Shown piece by piece: positions 16,565 through 24,689 of a DNA stretch of 30,602 nucleotides. Source of the stretch: a virus; the IMG/VR virus record IMGVR_UViG_3300034418_004552, positions 1 to 30,602 of that record, one strand, 5' to 3'. Each line of letters starts with the position of its first letter. The first letter of the stretch is position 1. The notes beneath the pieces are model-generated. The model ran no database searches. It saw only the letters and a program-made list of their open reading frames with translations, and had not been told where the DNA came from. The position numbers and the translations under genes are program-made.

Positions 16565-19500
16565 ATGGATGAATTAAAAAAATTGTACGACGTTTTAATT
16601 AGAGACGGATACTACACTAAGTCATTCGATGATTTTCAAGTGCAATTTAGTGACCCAGTTTATGTTCAGAAAGTATACGATGTCGTTAATAGAGATGGTT
16701 TGTTTACCAATGATATAGAAGTTTTTCAAGAAAAATATTCAGTAAAAAAAAAAGACGATTCCCAACCAGAATTGGTTTCAGAATCGGAAGTTGGTTTATC
16801 GGAGGAACAACCCAAATTTAAACCTATACCAACTGGAGGTATAACATCTTTTGAAAAAGACACTGCGCTAGAAAGAACCTTAGGTAAAAATTTTGTTACA
16901 GATTTTTTCGGAGATATATACAGAGCTGCTGAGCAAGGAGTCAAGCAAGGTCAAGCAGTTGATGATGCTCTTAAAATATTTGGAAAAGGAACTAACGTCA
17001 CCTCAGAAAACGTACAGGCTTTTATAGAAGCTCAAAATGCTTTAGCGGATTCTCCAGAGTCTGATGAAATGAGAAAATTTAACACTGACTTTGAAGAGGC
17101 TGGCGGCGGTGTGTTTGGTTTTATTAAAGCATTGCTTCAGAATAGAGGTCAAGTTATACCACAATTATTTGTAAGCTCAGTTACAGCCATGATGAATCCA
17201 GCTTCATTAGCGGCTGCTGGAGGAGCAATAGCAACAGGAACAGGGGCAGGTGCTACAGCGGGTGCTGCGGCAGGAGGTGTTGGTGCTATACCCGGTGCTA
17301 TTGGAGGTTTTATTTCTAGTTTACCATTTGCTTTAGGAGCATCCGGAGGAACACTAGAAACTGCATTATCTTTTGGAGAGTTTTTACAGGAAGAAGTTTC
17401 TAAGAATGGCAAAGAATTTACCGAGGAAGCTGTCATGGAAGTTATAAATAACCCTGAGGCTATGACTAGAATAAGAGGAAAAGCTGCGGGAAGAGGTTTA
17501 ACCATAGGTATTATTGATAGATATACTTCAGGTATAGCTGGTAAAGCAGTAAAAAGTATGGGTTCTGCGGCAAAAGGAGCAACAAGACTTCAGAGAGCGG
17601 GACAGGATGCTAAAAGATTAGTGGCAGCAGGAGGAATAGAAAGCGTAGGTGGTTCTCTTGGAGAGACAGCAGCGAGAGTTGTAGCAGGTCAAGAGCTTGA
17701 TGTAAGAGAAATAGGGTTTGAAGGTATAGCTGGAACAGCAACAGCACCTTTTTCTTTTGCTTATGGACAGTTGCTTGGTCAGCCTCAATATAATATTAAT
17801 AACGGTGTTGTAAGTAGAGAAAAAATTGAAGAAGCTATAAATAATTATACTGATGAAGACTTTGCAAGAGCAAAAATAAAAATTGAAAATGACCCAGAAT
17901 TGTTAGAGCTTGCTAAAAAAAGAAAAGATGATTTAAAAATAAGAGACCAAGTTATATTAGAAGGTCAAGCAACTCTTCCACAATTACCAGAGAACATTAG
18001 AGAAAAAGTTATTGAACTTGAAATAGAGGCTAAAAAATTATTTGGCAATAGAAATAAAGGTTCGCAGTTAAGGCTAGAAGAAATTAACAAAGAGTTAAAT
18101 TCATTGTATGGGTTAGATACTGAAGAATCTATAAAAATTAATTTAGATGAAGTTGCAGAAGAAGTGCCTTCAAAATCAGAACAAATAAAAGAAAAATTAA
18201 AAATAACTGAAGAGCAAAGAAAGCCTGATGTGAGTGAGGCAAATTTAAACGAAGAAACAATAGCGGAACAAAAGTCTTTAACTATAGAAGAACAAATACA
18301 AAGAAGAGTAGAGGATACGGGTAGACAAATTGAAGGTAAGCCACCAGCTAAAAGGTTTAAAAAAAGAGGAGAAGAAGTTTCAGTTGCTGTTGACAATCAG
18401 ATTACTGAAGTCATTGAAAATACTAACAGTGAAAACATTATTGAACAAAAAGAAACCATATTTAAAAGTATAGCAAAACCATTAAACACCTCAGAGGCAA
18501 GAAAGAAAGCTTTTCTTGACTTAGTAGATAAGCTGTCACAAAATACTGATGTATCAAAAAGAACAATCGCTAGATTAAAAACAGGTATACAAAAATCTAC
18601 ATTTGATAATGCAGGAAAAGTTAGAAACAAACTTGAGGATGTGATTAAAACTTTTGATACACAAGAAAGAAAAGATTTATATAAAGAAGGAAACAGTCTG
18701 GTTAAAAATATAAAAAGACAAATTAGAAAGGGAAGAAAAAGACTAGACCCTAACCTTGTTATTGCGGCTGAAGAATTTTTAGATATAAATCCATTAGAGG
18801 TATCAGATTTAAAAGAGTATGTAGACAAGGCAAATCAAATAACAGAAGGGTTAAAGCCTACAAGGTTTACTAAGGAAGGAGCTGATGTATCTGCTCCATT
18901 TGTTATTAATGATATAACAGAGTATGCACAGAAAGAATTAGAGATAGAGAAAATAAAAGTTGCACAGCTTAAACAAGATGCTTTTCAAGAATTGACTGGG
19001 GTATCAGCTGAAGAGCTATCAATGAATGAAGTAAACGAGGTTTTGAGAAATGCTTACAATGAAAGCGTAACAAGTCCTGATGAATTTATTGTAAATGAAA
19101 TAAGTAAGATAACCGGTAAAGAACAAATTATAAACACAGCGGCAGCTAATGCGTTTGACACATACAAAACTATTATTAAAAATCAAATAGACACAGGAGT
19201 TGACACTTTTTCTGAGAGCGGTCAAAAAATAGAGCTAACACCTCGCCAAAAAAGAATTGTAAAAGATTTTATGGAGATAGATGTAACTAAACTATCTACG
19301 CCAGATAAAGTAAAAGCAATAGATGCTATAGTGAATTTTGCAGTAAACGGAGAATCAGGAGGTATGCTAGCTACTACTTCTAAATATAAAGGAGGAGAAT
19401 TTGCAGCTTTAGATGAATCAAATAATTTAAGGTCTAGTGAAATTAAAAATGTAGTAGATAAAATGCTAGGCACATCTTCAGGTTTATACTGGAGTAAAAA

Positions 19501-21646
19501 TATTGCGTCTCTACCTATTATGTCGGAGTTTATGTTTGGGAATCAAAACGATTCTCGTACATTTTTTGAAAACAGTGGTCTGCAAAAAGTTATAAATGGT
19601 TCGGCTAATGGTGAAAGAATATCAACTGCTATTGGAGACATGTATCATGCTAAATTTTATGATAAAAAAGCTAATGGTGAAGATTTTTATTCACCAGAAA
19701 ATGTAACAGAAAGAGGTATGTATGGTTTTATTAATAGAACGATTGATGGAACAGTTTCTGAGCAACAAGAAGAGTTTCAAAGAAGAAAAGATTTAATAGA
19801 AGAATCTTATGAGGCGCTTAAAAATGGAAGTCCAATTGAGCAGCAGAAAGGACAAGACTATGAAAATGTTTTTAATAAAATACTAAAAGAGGCTGTAACA
19901 ATTCAAGATGTAAAAGATAAAGTGGACGCAGTAAATGTTGAAGCAGTTGACTTTATAATTAATGAGTGGTCAGAAATTTATCCTGATTTAAAAAATCACG
20001 CCTTAGATATATATAATGTTTCATTAGACAGTGACCCCAACTATGTATCAGACACATTAAGTTTGTTAGAAGGTGTTGATGCTCCATCTTTAGATGCTCC
20101 AATATTTGACAACCCTAATTTAAACAAAAGAAAAATTTACAATAAAAAAACAGGAGTTCTTGAGAAGAACTTGCGTTTACAATCCCTTCAACAAACAGGA
20201 AAAAAACGATATGTTAATTTAGATTTTGATTCACAACAAATATTTAAAATTAGAAAAGCTTTAATAGACATGGATACAGCTGAAGGTATACAGCAATTAA
20301 AAGGCTATACAGATTCTAAATCTTTTGAACAGATTATACCAGACCCTAGGGTAAGGGAAGAGTTTTTAAATAGAATAAAAGAGTATGTAAATGCTAAAAG
20401 AGGAAACAAATATATATCCGAACAATCTAGGCGTGATGCAAGGAAGCTAAACAGATTTATTACTCTTGGTGTGTCAAGAACTTTGGGTAGTGTTGGTCAG
20501 TACCCAAAACAGCTAGTTCCTCTTTCTAACACAGCAGTTAATGCTGGAGGTAGAAACACCTTTGATGCTGTTAGACAATTTACTTCCAATAAAGCTTTAC
20601 GAGAATGGATAACAAAACTACCTTATGATATTGCTAATAGGGGTATTGAAGCTGAAGCATTACTGGATTCTTATAATACTAAATTGGAAAAACAAGCAAG
20701 AACTAAAAGCGGAAAGATGGTGGGTGAGCTTGACAAGCTTCAAAACTGGTGGTTAAAACAAATGCTTATCAATCCAGATAAGATAGCAGCAAACGCATCG
20801 TGGGTAGCTTACTATGGAAGAGAAATGAAAAGAAAAGGTGTTGATATTTTTGCAGAGGGGTTTGATTGGGCTAATCACGAAGTAGATACTGAGGCTGGAA
20901 ACTATGCGCAGCAACAAGTAGACAGACAGCAGAACGTTTCGCAAAGAGATTTACAAGGAGCTTGGTTTAGAAGTGATGATACTACTACAAGGTTAATGAC
21001 TAAAATATTTTTACCGTTTTCAAATTTTTTATTGAATCAAAAAAGCAGAATGTATTCTGATTTAAATACTATGACAAATAAAAATTCCTCTACACAAGAA
21101 AGAACAACAGCTGCTCGTTCACTAGGAGGATTAGCTGTAGAAACTGCTGTTTTTAATGCTATAGGTTTAGGTCTTACAATGGGAACAGCTGCACTTTCAA
21201 ATATGCTAGGCGCACCAGAGGAAGACCCTGAAAAACTTGAACAACAAACTGCTAATAGATTAAAAGGTAGACTTGGTAATATTGTATCAGATGTGTTAAG
21301 TCCGCTACCTCCTTTAGATGATGGGGTAAGAATAGGTTTAAACGCTCTTATTGCTTCAATATCAGATGATGAAAATCCTTTTGAGTTTTACACAAGCAAT
21401 GAAACTTTATTAGAGGATTTAGGATTGGGAAGTATTGTAATAGAAAAATCTATAGGACAACCGTTTGTTGCTTTAAAAACCATGTTGTCTGGAACATATA
21501 ATGGTAAAGAATTAGATAGTGAACATTTAGAATTAGCTAAGGTTACAGCTGCATTATGGCCTTTATATATTTCTGGTGCTCTTCCTGCAGAAGCGGGCTC
21601 TATAATAACTTATAATTTAAAAAGAATTAAAGATAGCGTTAAATAA
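16565..21646 (+). CDS. Large internal virion/ejection protein
   Basis: This 1693-aa protein is the largest in the window. The N-terminus has two related units of about 28 residues, LYDVLIRDGYYTKSFDDFQ (from residue 7) and VYDVVNRDGLFTNDIEVFQ. A Gly/Ala-rich hydrophobic stretch (about 200-255) could insert into membrane. A long charged helical region follows (about 430-900). The C-terminal third contains RRDARKLNRFITLGVSR and NWWLKQMLINPDKIAANASW, then another hydrophobic stretch (about 1518-1548). Size, membrane-active segments and position fit the largest podovirus ejection protein (as T7 gp16). No lysozyme or protease motif was recognised. It starts two bases after the previous stop. Large polyvalent phage proteins are the main alternative. 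Confidence 0.55.
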   Translation: MDELKKLYDVLIRDGYYTKSFDDFQVQFSDPVYVQKVYDVVNRDGLFTNDIEVFQEKYSVKKKDDSQPELVSESEVGLSEEQPKFKPIPTGGITSFEKDTALERTLGKNFVTDFFGDIYRAAEQGVKQGQAVDDALKIFGKGTNVTSENVQAFIEAQNALADSPESDEMRKFNTDFEEAGGGVFGFIKALLQNRGQVIPQLFVSSVTAMMNPASLAAAGGAIATGTGAGATAGAAAGGVGAIPGAIGGFISSLPFALGASGGTLETALSFGEFLQEEVSKNGKEFTEEAVMEVINNPEAMTRIRGKAAGRGLTIGIIDRYTSGIAGKAVKSMGSAAKGATRLQRAGQDAKRLVAAGGIESVGGSLGETAARVVAGQELDVREIGFEGIAGTATAPFSFAYGQLLGQPQYNINNGVVSREKIEEAINNYTDEDFARAKIKIENDPELLELAKKRKDDLKIRDQVILEGQATLPQLPENIREKVIELEIEAKKLFGNRNKGSQLRLEEINKELNSLYGLDTEESIKINLDEVAEEVPSKSEQIKEKLKITEEQRKPDVSEANLNEETIAEQKSLTIEEQIQRRVEDTGRQIEGKPPAKRFKKRGEEVSVAVDNQITEVIENTNSENIIEQKETIFKSIAKPLNTSEARKKAFLDLVDKLSQNTDVSKRTIARLKTGIQKSTFDNAGKVRNKLEDVIKTFDTQERKDLYKEGNSLVKNIKRQIRKGRKRLDPNLVIAAEEFLDINPLEVSDLKEYVDKANQITEGLKPTRFTKEGADVSAPFVINDITEYAQKELEIEKIKVAQLKQDAFQELTGVSAEELSMNEVNEVLRNAYNESVTSPDEFIVNEISKITGKEQIINTAAANAFDTYKTIIKNQIDTGVDTFSESGQKIELTPRQKRIVKDFMEIDVTKLSTPDKVKAIDAIVNFAVNGESGGMLATTSKYKGGEFAALDESNNLRSSEIKNVVDKMLGTSSGLYWSKNIASLPIMSEFMFGNQNDSRTFFENSGLQKVINGSANGERISTAIGDMYHAKFYDKKANGEDFYSPENVTERGMYGFINRTIDGTVSEQQEEFQRRKDLIEESYEALKNGSPIEQQKGQDYENVFNKILKEAVTIQDVKDKVDAVNVEAVDFIINEWSEIYPDLKNHALDIYNVSLDSDPNYVSDTLSLLEGVDAPSLDAPIFDNPNLNKRKIYNKKTGVLEKNLRLQSLQQTGKKRYVNLDFDSQQIFKIRKALIDMDTAEGIQQLKGYTDSKSFEQIIPDPRVREEFLNRIKEYVNAKRGNKYISEQSRRDARKLNRFITLGVSRTLGSVGQYPKQLVPLSNTAVNAGGRNTFDAVRQFTSNKALREWITKLPYDIANRGIEAEALLDSYNTKLEKQARTKSGKMVGELDKLQNWWLKQMLINPDKIAANASWVAYYGREMKRKGVDIFAEGFDWANHEVDTEAGNYAQQQVDRQQNVSQRDLQGAWFRSDDTTTRLMTKIFLPFSNFLLNQKSRMYSDLNTMTNKNSSTQERTTAARSLGGLAVETAVFNAIGLGLTMGTAALSNMLGAPEEDPEKLEQQTANRLKGRLGNIVSDVLSPLPPLDDGVRIGLNALIASISDDENPFEFYTSNETLLEDLGLGSIVIEKSIGQPFVALKTMLSGTYNGKELDSEHLELAKVTAALWPLYISGALPAEAGSIITYNLKRIKDSVK

Positions 21647-21648
21647 TT

Positions 21649-21828
21649 ATGCCTTTTAAAAGTCAAGCACAAAGAAAATGGATGTATGCTAATAAGCCAG
21701 AGATGGCTAAGCAGTGGGAAGATGAAACCCCAGCTGGTCGTTTGCCAGCACGTTTAAACTCTCGCTCTACATCTAAGACTAAAGTTAGTCAGAGAAGACG
21801 CAGGCGTAAGATTAGAAAAGGAATGTAA
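21649..21828 (+). CDS. Small basic protein of unknown function
   Basis: This 59-aa reading frame starts MPFKSQAQRKWMYANKPEMA and ends in a strongly basic tail (RRRRRKIRKGM). The N-terminal KSQAQRKWMYANKPEMAKQW pattern recurs as a short protein in many phage genomes, but no function is known to me. It follows the large ejection protein gene after two bases and closes the + strand block. The basic tail suggests nucleic-acid binding or packaging with DNA, which is a guess. Confidence 0.7.
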   Translation: MPFKSQAQRKWMYANKPEMAKQWEDETPAGRLPARLNSRSTSKTKVSQRRRRRKIRKGM

Positions 21829-21829
21829 A

Positions 21830-21858
21830 TAATAAATACATAATGAAAGTATTTATTA
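21830..21858. terminator. AT-rich hairpin between convergent gene blocks
   Basis: TAATAAATAC (21830-21839) and GTATTTATTA (21849-21858) form a perfect 10-bp stem with a 9-base loop. It lies between the last + strand gene and the last - strand gene and could end transcription from both sides. The stem is AT-rich and has only a short T-run, so it is not a strong classical terminator. Confidence 0.45.
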
Positions 21859-21894
21859 AAACCGCAATCATAAAATTTATTTTAGGATTTTTCA

Positions 21895-22611
21895 TTACAG
21901 ATTCATTAGACAGTTTATAGCTGTATGCCCACCCAGAACTACACCACAACCAATAGCTTGTTTTTTAAAATGCTTTGCGTAAGCAGCTGCGTATGATGTT
22001 GTGTCTATACCACAGCCCACCTGCATACCGAAGATACGAAAGTTTCTTCCAACCATCCACTCAATATATGCCTGTGTATGTATGTGTCCCTGTACAGTAG
22101 ACATCATATCGTTCTTTGCTTTTGTTCTTGCCGTACCTCCCTCACCGTGTATGTACTGAACGTTATCATACACTATCCTTTCCACCCAGTTCCATTTAGT
22201 TCCCAGCACCTCATTGTAAGACTTAATCCACATAGTTGGTATGGCTGAGGTCTGAGCTTTCCGCATAACCATTCTGTCATGGTTTCCTATAATCACATCA
22301 GCTACTGGAAAAGCTCTGTTCCAATGACTGACAGTTTGTATTGCGTAGTCTAGCTCATCAGCTCCTCCGAGTGCGTCAGAGGAAGTCTCGTGATAAGAAC
22401 TGTAATGGTTGTCTATAATATCTCCAATGAATATTACTTGGTTGCATAAATACTTTGCGTAAGTTTCTTGACAGAAATCTAAGTATCCGTCAAGTTCAAA
22501 TGGTGCATGCAAATCTCCTACTACTAATATTCTTCTCTCGTTTTTAGTTAGGTTATCGTATGCAATTTTTTTATCTCCTTTTAATCGTGGTCTGAAATCT
22601 TTATAGCTCAT
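21895..22611 (-). CDS. Calcineurin-like metallophosphoesterase
   Basis: This 238-aa protein has all five metal-binding blocks of the metallophosphoesterase superfamily: GDLH (D33, H35), GDIID (D64), GNHD (N110, H111), H155 in YIHGEGG, and GHIH (H176, H178). It should hydrolyse phosphomonoesters or phosphodiesters with a two-metal centre. Phage members are often found near replication or nucleotide-processing genes, but their substrates are mostly unknown. The ATG at 22611 overlaps the end of the upstream small gene by 11 bases, so it is translated with the - strand block and is its last gene. No signal peptide is present, so it acts in the cytoplasm. Confidence 0.88.
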   Translation of the reverse strand: MSYKDFRPRLKGDKKIAYDNLTKNERRILVVGDLHAPFELDGYLDFCQETYAKYLCNQVIFIGDIIDNHYSSYHETSSDALGGADELDYAIQTVSHWNRAFPVADVIIGNHDRMVMRKAQTSAIPTMWIKSYNEVLGTKWNWVERIVYDNVQYIHGEGGTARTKAKNDMMSTVQGHIHTQAYIEWMVGRNFRIFGMQVGCGIDTTSYAAAYAKHFKKQAIGCGVVLGGHTAINCLMNL

Positions 22612-22789
22612 CGTTTATTGATTCGTTAATAGTTTTTAATTTACTATTAAGAGTCAGTATAGACTTACGAGTTTCATCATACTCTTGGTCTACCAATGTT
22701 TCGTATATTTGATTTACTGAGTCGTGAATATCCTCCATTATAAAGTTAATGTTCTGAAGACGCTTTTGTTCTAGCGGTGTTATATTCAT
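22601..22789 (-). CDS. Small helical protein of unknown function
   Basis: This 62-aa protein is hydrophilic and predicted helical, with heptad-like Leu/Ile spacing (NINFIMEDIHDSVNQIYETL and LNSKLKTINESI). It overlaps the metallophosphoesterase start by 11 bases, which suggests co-translation. No family is recognised. Confidence 0.6.
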   Translation of the reverse strand: MNITPLEQKRLQNINFIMEDIHDSVNQIYETLVDQEYDETRKSILTLNSKLKTINESINDEL

Positions 22790-22799
22790 TTTATAAGGT

Positions 22800-23027
22800 T
22801 TACTGTTCTCTTAACAATAACCTTCCTGTATACTCATCGATTGTTTTGATAGCCTTGTATATTTTACGAGACTGTCGTTTTACTTTTTCTACTTCTGTCT
22901 TACTAGACTCGCTACCTAAATTACAATAAAGGTCTGCGTCAATTTCAAAAAGAGTATCTATTTTCCTTTTATTACTCCAGCTCGTGAAGTTTAGAATCTT
23001 TTCAATGTCATCTATGTTATAAGACAT
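22800..23027 (-). CDS. Small protein of unknown function
   Basis: This 75-aa, Lys- and Asp/Glu-rich protein starts MSYNIDDIEKILNF and contains a basic helix KVKRQSRKIYKAIK near the C-terminus. The ATG at 23027 is chosen over a TTG nine bases upstream. It lies between the DnaA-like gene and another small gene in the same direction, with short gaps. No family is recognised. Confidence 0.6.
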   Translation of the reverse strand: MSYNIDDIEKILNFTSWSNKRKIDTLFEIDADLYCNLGSESSKTEVEKVKRQSRKIYKAIKTIDEYTGRLLLREQ

Positions 23028-23048
23028 AAGTATCAATGCAACTTAAAG

Positions 23049-23579
23049 TTATGAAATTTTTTTCAACATTTCATTAATTTTTGCAAATCTTTGTTTCAAG
23101 TATGCAGTTTGCGGAACATACCCAAACTCTTTTCTGCACTCATTAAATATATCTGTAAACTCTTTTTTAATTAAAACTCTTATGCTTTTGTTTCTTTCTT
23201 TTAAATTAATGTTTTCATTTACATACTTATAATACTTTGTCTTTAAGTCTTTAGAATTTTTTATGTTGATTGCATAATTTAATTTTAACTTATTAAACAT
23301 TTCATCATAAGCTTCGAGGTAATAGTAATCATTGTTTAACTCAAAGGTTTCAAAAACCTTTAAGCCATGAAGCACAGTGGCGTGGTCTTTATAAATAAAT
23401 GAGCCAATGTCAGTTAAAGAATGACTGGTTAAGTTTTTGCATAGCTTATAATAAACAGCTCTTCCATACACTAGCTCTCGGTTTCTGTTTTTCTTTGTTA
23501 TATCTGCGTTGAGTTTTTTAACGACTTCATTTCTTATTGCTTTTAATTTTGTGCATTCTTTAATTTCAATTGTTTTCAT
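23049..23579 (-). CDS. DnaA domain IV-like DNA-binding protein
   Basis: This 176-aa protein carries a DnaA C-terminal-type helix-turn-helix near its N-terminus (about 33-77). ELVYGRAVYYKLCKNLT is followed by SLTDIGSFIYKDHATVLHGL, matching the DnaA signature around the DHsTVlha box that contacts the DnaA-box sequence. There is no AAA+ ATPase domain. The rest (about 80-176) is Lys- and Asn-rich and helical. The likely role is sequence-specific DNA binding in phage replication or transcription, perhaps at DnaA-box-like sites or by competing with host DnaA. It overlaps the upstream gene by 14 bases. Confidence 0.75.
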   Translation of the reverse strand: MKTIEIKECTKLKAIRNEVVKKLNADITKKNRNRELVYGRAVYYKLCKNLTSHSLTDIGSFIYKDHATVLHGLKVFETFELNNDYYYLEAYDEMFNKLKLNYAINIKNSKDLKTKYYKYVNENINLKERNKSIRVLIKKEFTDIFNECRKEFGYVPQTAYLKQRFAKINEMLKKIS

Positions 23580-23910
23580 ACTTAATAGTTTTGTTTAGGT
23601 TTATATAGTCTAAGTATTCATCCGAAGTTATAATATTAAATTTATAAAACAAAGGAAACATACTTCTTGAGTTTAAATATTCTACGCTAAAAAACAAAGG
23701 GTCTTCCATGGTAACAACACCTGCTAACATGCCAAATCTCCTAGGTTTTTCTTCGTATTTTTTTTCTTCATGCATTTCACTTGCAAGTTTATCAAGCTGC
23801 ATTATAATTCCAGCGCTATAAAGCGGAGGTAAACTTTCTAACTCTTCTAAAAAATTTTCTTCCATTTCATAGAAGTGGTCATCCCCTGTAAATCTCTGCG
23901 GTAAATCCAT
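23566..23910 (-). CDS. Protein of unknown function
   Basis: This 114-aa acidic protein starts MDLPQRFTGDDHFYEMEENF. It has no motif that I recognise and no membrane segment. Its start overlaps the end of the VRR-NUC gene by 32 bases and its end overlaps the DnaA-like gene, so it is part of the same translation-coupled run. Confidence 0.6.
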   Translation of the reverse strand: MDLPQRFTGDDHFYEMEENFLEELESLPPLYSAGIIMQLDKLASEMHEEKKYEEKPRRFGMLAGVVTMEDPLFFSVEYLNSRSMFPLFYKFNIITSDEYLDYINLNKTIKYENN

Positions 23911-24118
23911 ATTCTTTTAATTCTTTCATTCGGTATTCCTGCAGCTTAGACACCTTTCCCTTCTTAGTTTTAATTTCATAAAACTCAATACCATAGTCGG
24001 GGTGTAATGCTAGTACATCAGGTATACCATTCTTATTAGTCTTAATTAATTTAATAACAAAGTAACCATCAGCTTCAAGCGATTTAATTTTTTTAGTTTG
24101 AATTTGTTGCTCTGTCAT
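23879..24118 (-). CDS. VRR-NUC domain nuclease
   Basis: This 79-aa protein is a minimal VRR-NUC fold of the PD-(D/E)XK nuclease class. It has GIPDVLAL (31-38, with D34), then IEFYEIKTKKGKVSKLQ (44-60) giving E48 and K50, and a final helix EYRMKELKEYGF. Stand-alone VRR-NUC proteins are common in phages and are thought to act on branched DNA. The ATG at 24118 is chosen; a TTG six bases upstream lies inside a promoter-like box. The end overlaps the following gene. Confidence 0.85.
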   Translation of the reverse strand: MTEQQIQTKKIKSLEADGYFVIKLIKTNKNGIPDVLALHPDYGIEFYEIKTKKGKVSKLQEYRMKELKEYGFTAEIYRG

Positions 24119-24488
24119 ATGCAAAGTTACTTAAATCTTTTATTGGTATTAAGACCGATAAAGATGTTTTGTCATCACCCATTTCTTTCACGCACCCTTT
24201 TGAATAATATTCCCTAGCTATCTCTTTTAGTCTTTTAGTTTTAATTATTATTATCACCTCATCCCTAAATTTATCAGCCAAAACAAACGCATAGTAATCT
24301 GATTTAGTTTTAGATATACCAGATGGTTTACCTCTGCTTTCAAACTCGACTGCTATATTACCTGTTGTTGCTGTCCAAAAATCTCTTTTAACTTCTACTT
24401 TAGAGTTTTTAAATATATTGTCAACTAACTTCTCGCCTTGCTGACCGATGACTAAGTCGTAGTCAAAATTAGTTTTTCTGTCCTTCAT
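24093..24488 (-). CDS. Predicted PD-(D/E)XK-type nuclease
   Basis: This 131-aa protein contains GQQGEKLVDNIF (15-26), VEVKRDFWTATTGNIAVEFE (31-50) and SRGKPSGI (51-58). This arrangement recurs in small phage proteins regarded as endonuclease-like, with acidic and Lys residues placed as in resolvase-type nucleases. The exact catalytic set cannot be fixed by eye. The start is taken at the internal ATG at 24488, which overlaps the upstream gene by 20 bases. A longer form from 24548 would add a basic 20-residue leader and overlap much more. The 3' end overlaps the VRR-NUC gene by 26 bases. Confidence 0.6.
   Translation of the reverse strand: MKDRKTNFDYDLVIGQQGEKLVDNIFKNSKVEVKRDFWTATTGNIAVEFESRGKPSGISKTKSDYYAFVLADKFRDEVIIIIKTKRLKEIAREYYSKGCVKEMGDDKTSLSVLIPIKDLSNFAYDRATNSN
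24122..24129 (-). promoter_or_regulatory. Possible Bacteroidota -7 box TAACTTTG
   Basis: On the - strand TAACTTTG matches TAnnTTTG. It ends three bases before the VRR-NUC ATG at 24118, inside the 3' end of the preceding gene. A transcript would start at or just inside the start codon. No -33 element is evident, so it may be a chance match or an internal leaderless promoter. Confidence 0.3.
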
Positions 24489-24687
24489 CCTCAGCTTTCT
24501 TTTTATCTTTCTCTGCATCTTTCTTAAGCTGCTCGATAGCCTTGTCATAACCTTTCATTCTCTTAAGAGCTTCAAGCGTTCCAATTGATAGGCTTCTAAT
24601 GTTCATCATCTCTTTGATGACTTCTTGCATGATGTTATCAAGCTTGTCTAGCTTGTTCATCATCTCTATTAATTTTTGTTCTTTCAT
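24469..24687 (-). CDS. Small coiled-coil protein of unknown function
   Basis: This 72-aa protein is almost entirely charged helix, with regular Leu/Ile/Met spacing in the first half (MNKLDKLDNIMQEVIKEM) and a Lys-rich second half. It is a likely coiled coil that could pair with itself or a neighbour. It starts two bases after the SF2 helicase stop. No family is recognised. Confidence 0.55.
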   Translation of the reverse strand: MKEQKLIEMMNKLDKLDNIMQEVIKEMMNIRSLSIGTLEALKRMKGYDKAIEQLKKDAEKDKKKAEDEGQKN

Positions 24688-24689
24688 AA

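Noticed and set aside
17965-18828. Two open frames of 143 codons on the - strand
   Set aside because: They lie opposite the large ejection protein gene in A-rich DNA and have Ser/Phe-rich composition typical of antisense frames.
21843-21920. 25-codon hydrophobic frame (MKVFIKTAIIKF...) on the + strand
   Set aside because: It starts inside the hairpin loop between the gene blocks and runs into the metallophosphoesterase gene; too short to support.
24463-24470. TAATTTTG on the - strand, fits TAnnTTTG
   Set aside because: It is inside the coding start of the PD-(D/E)XK-like gene and has no upstream element; probably chance.
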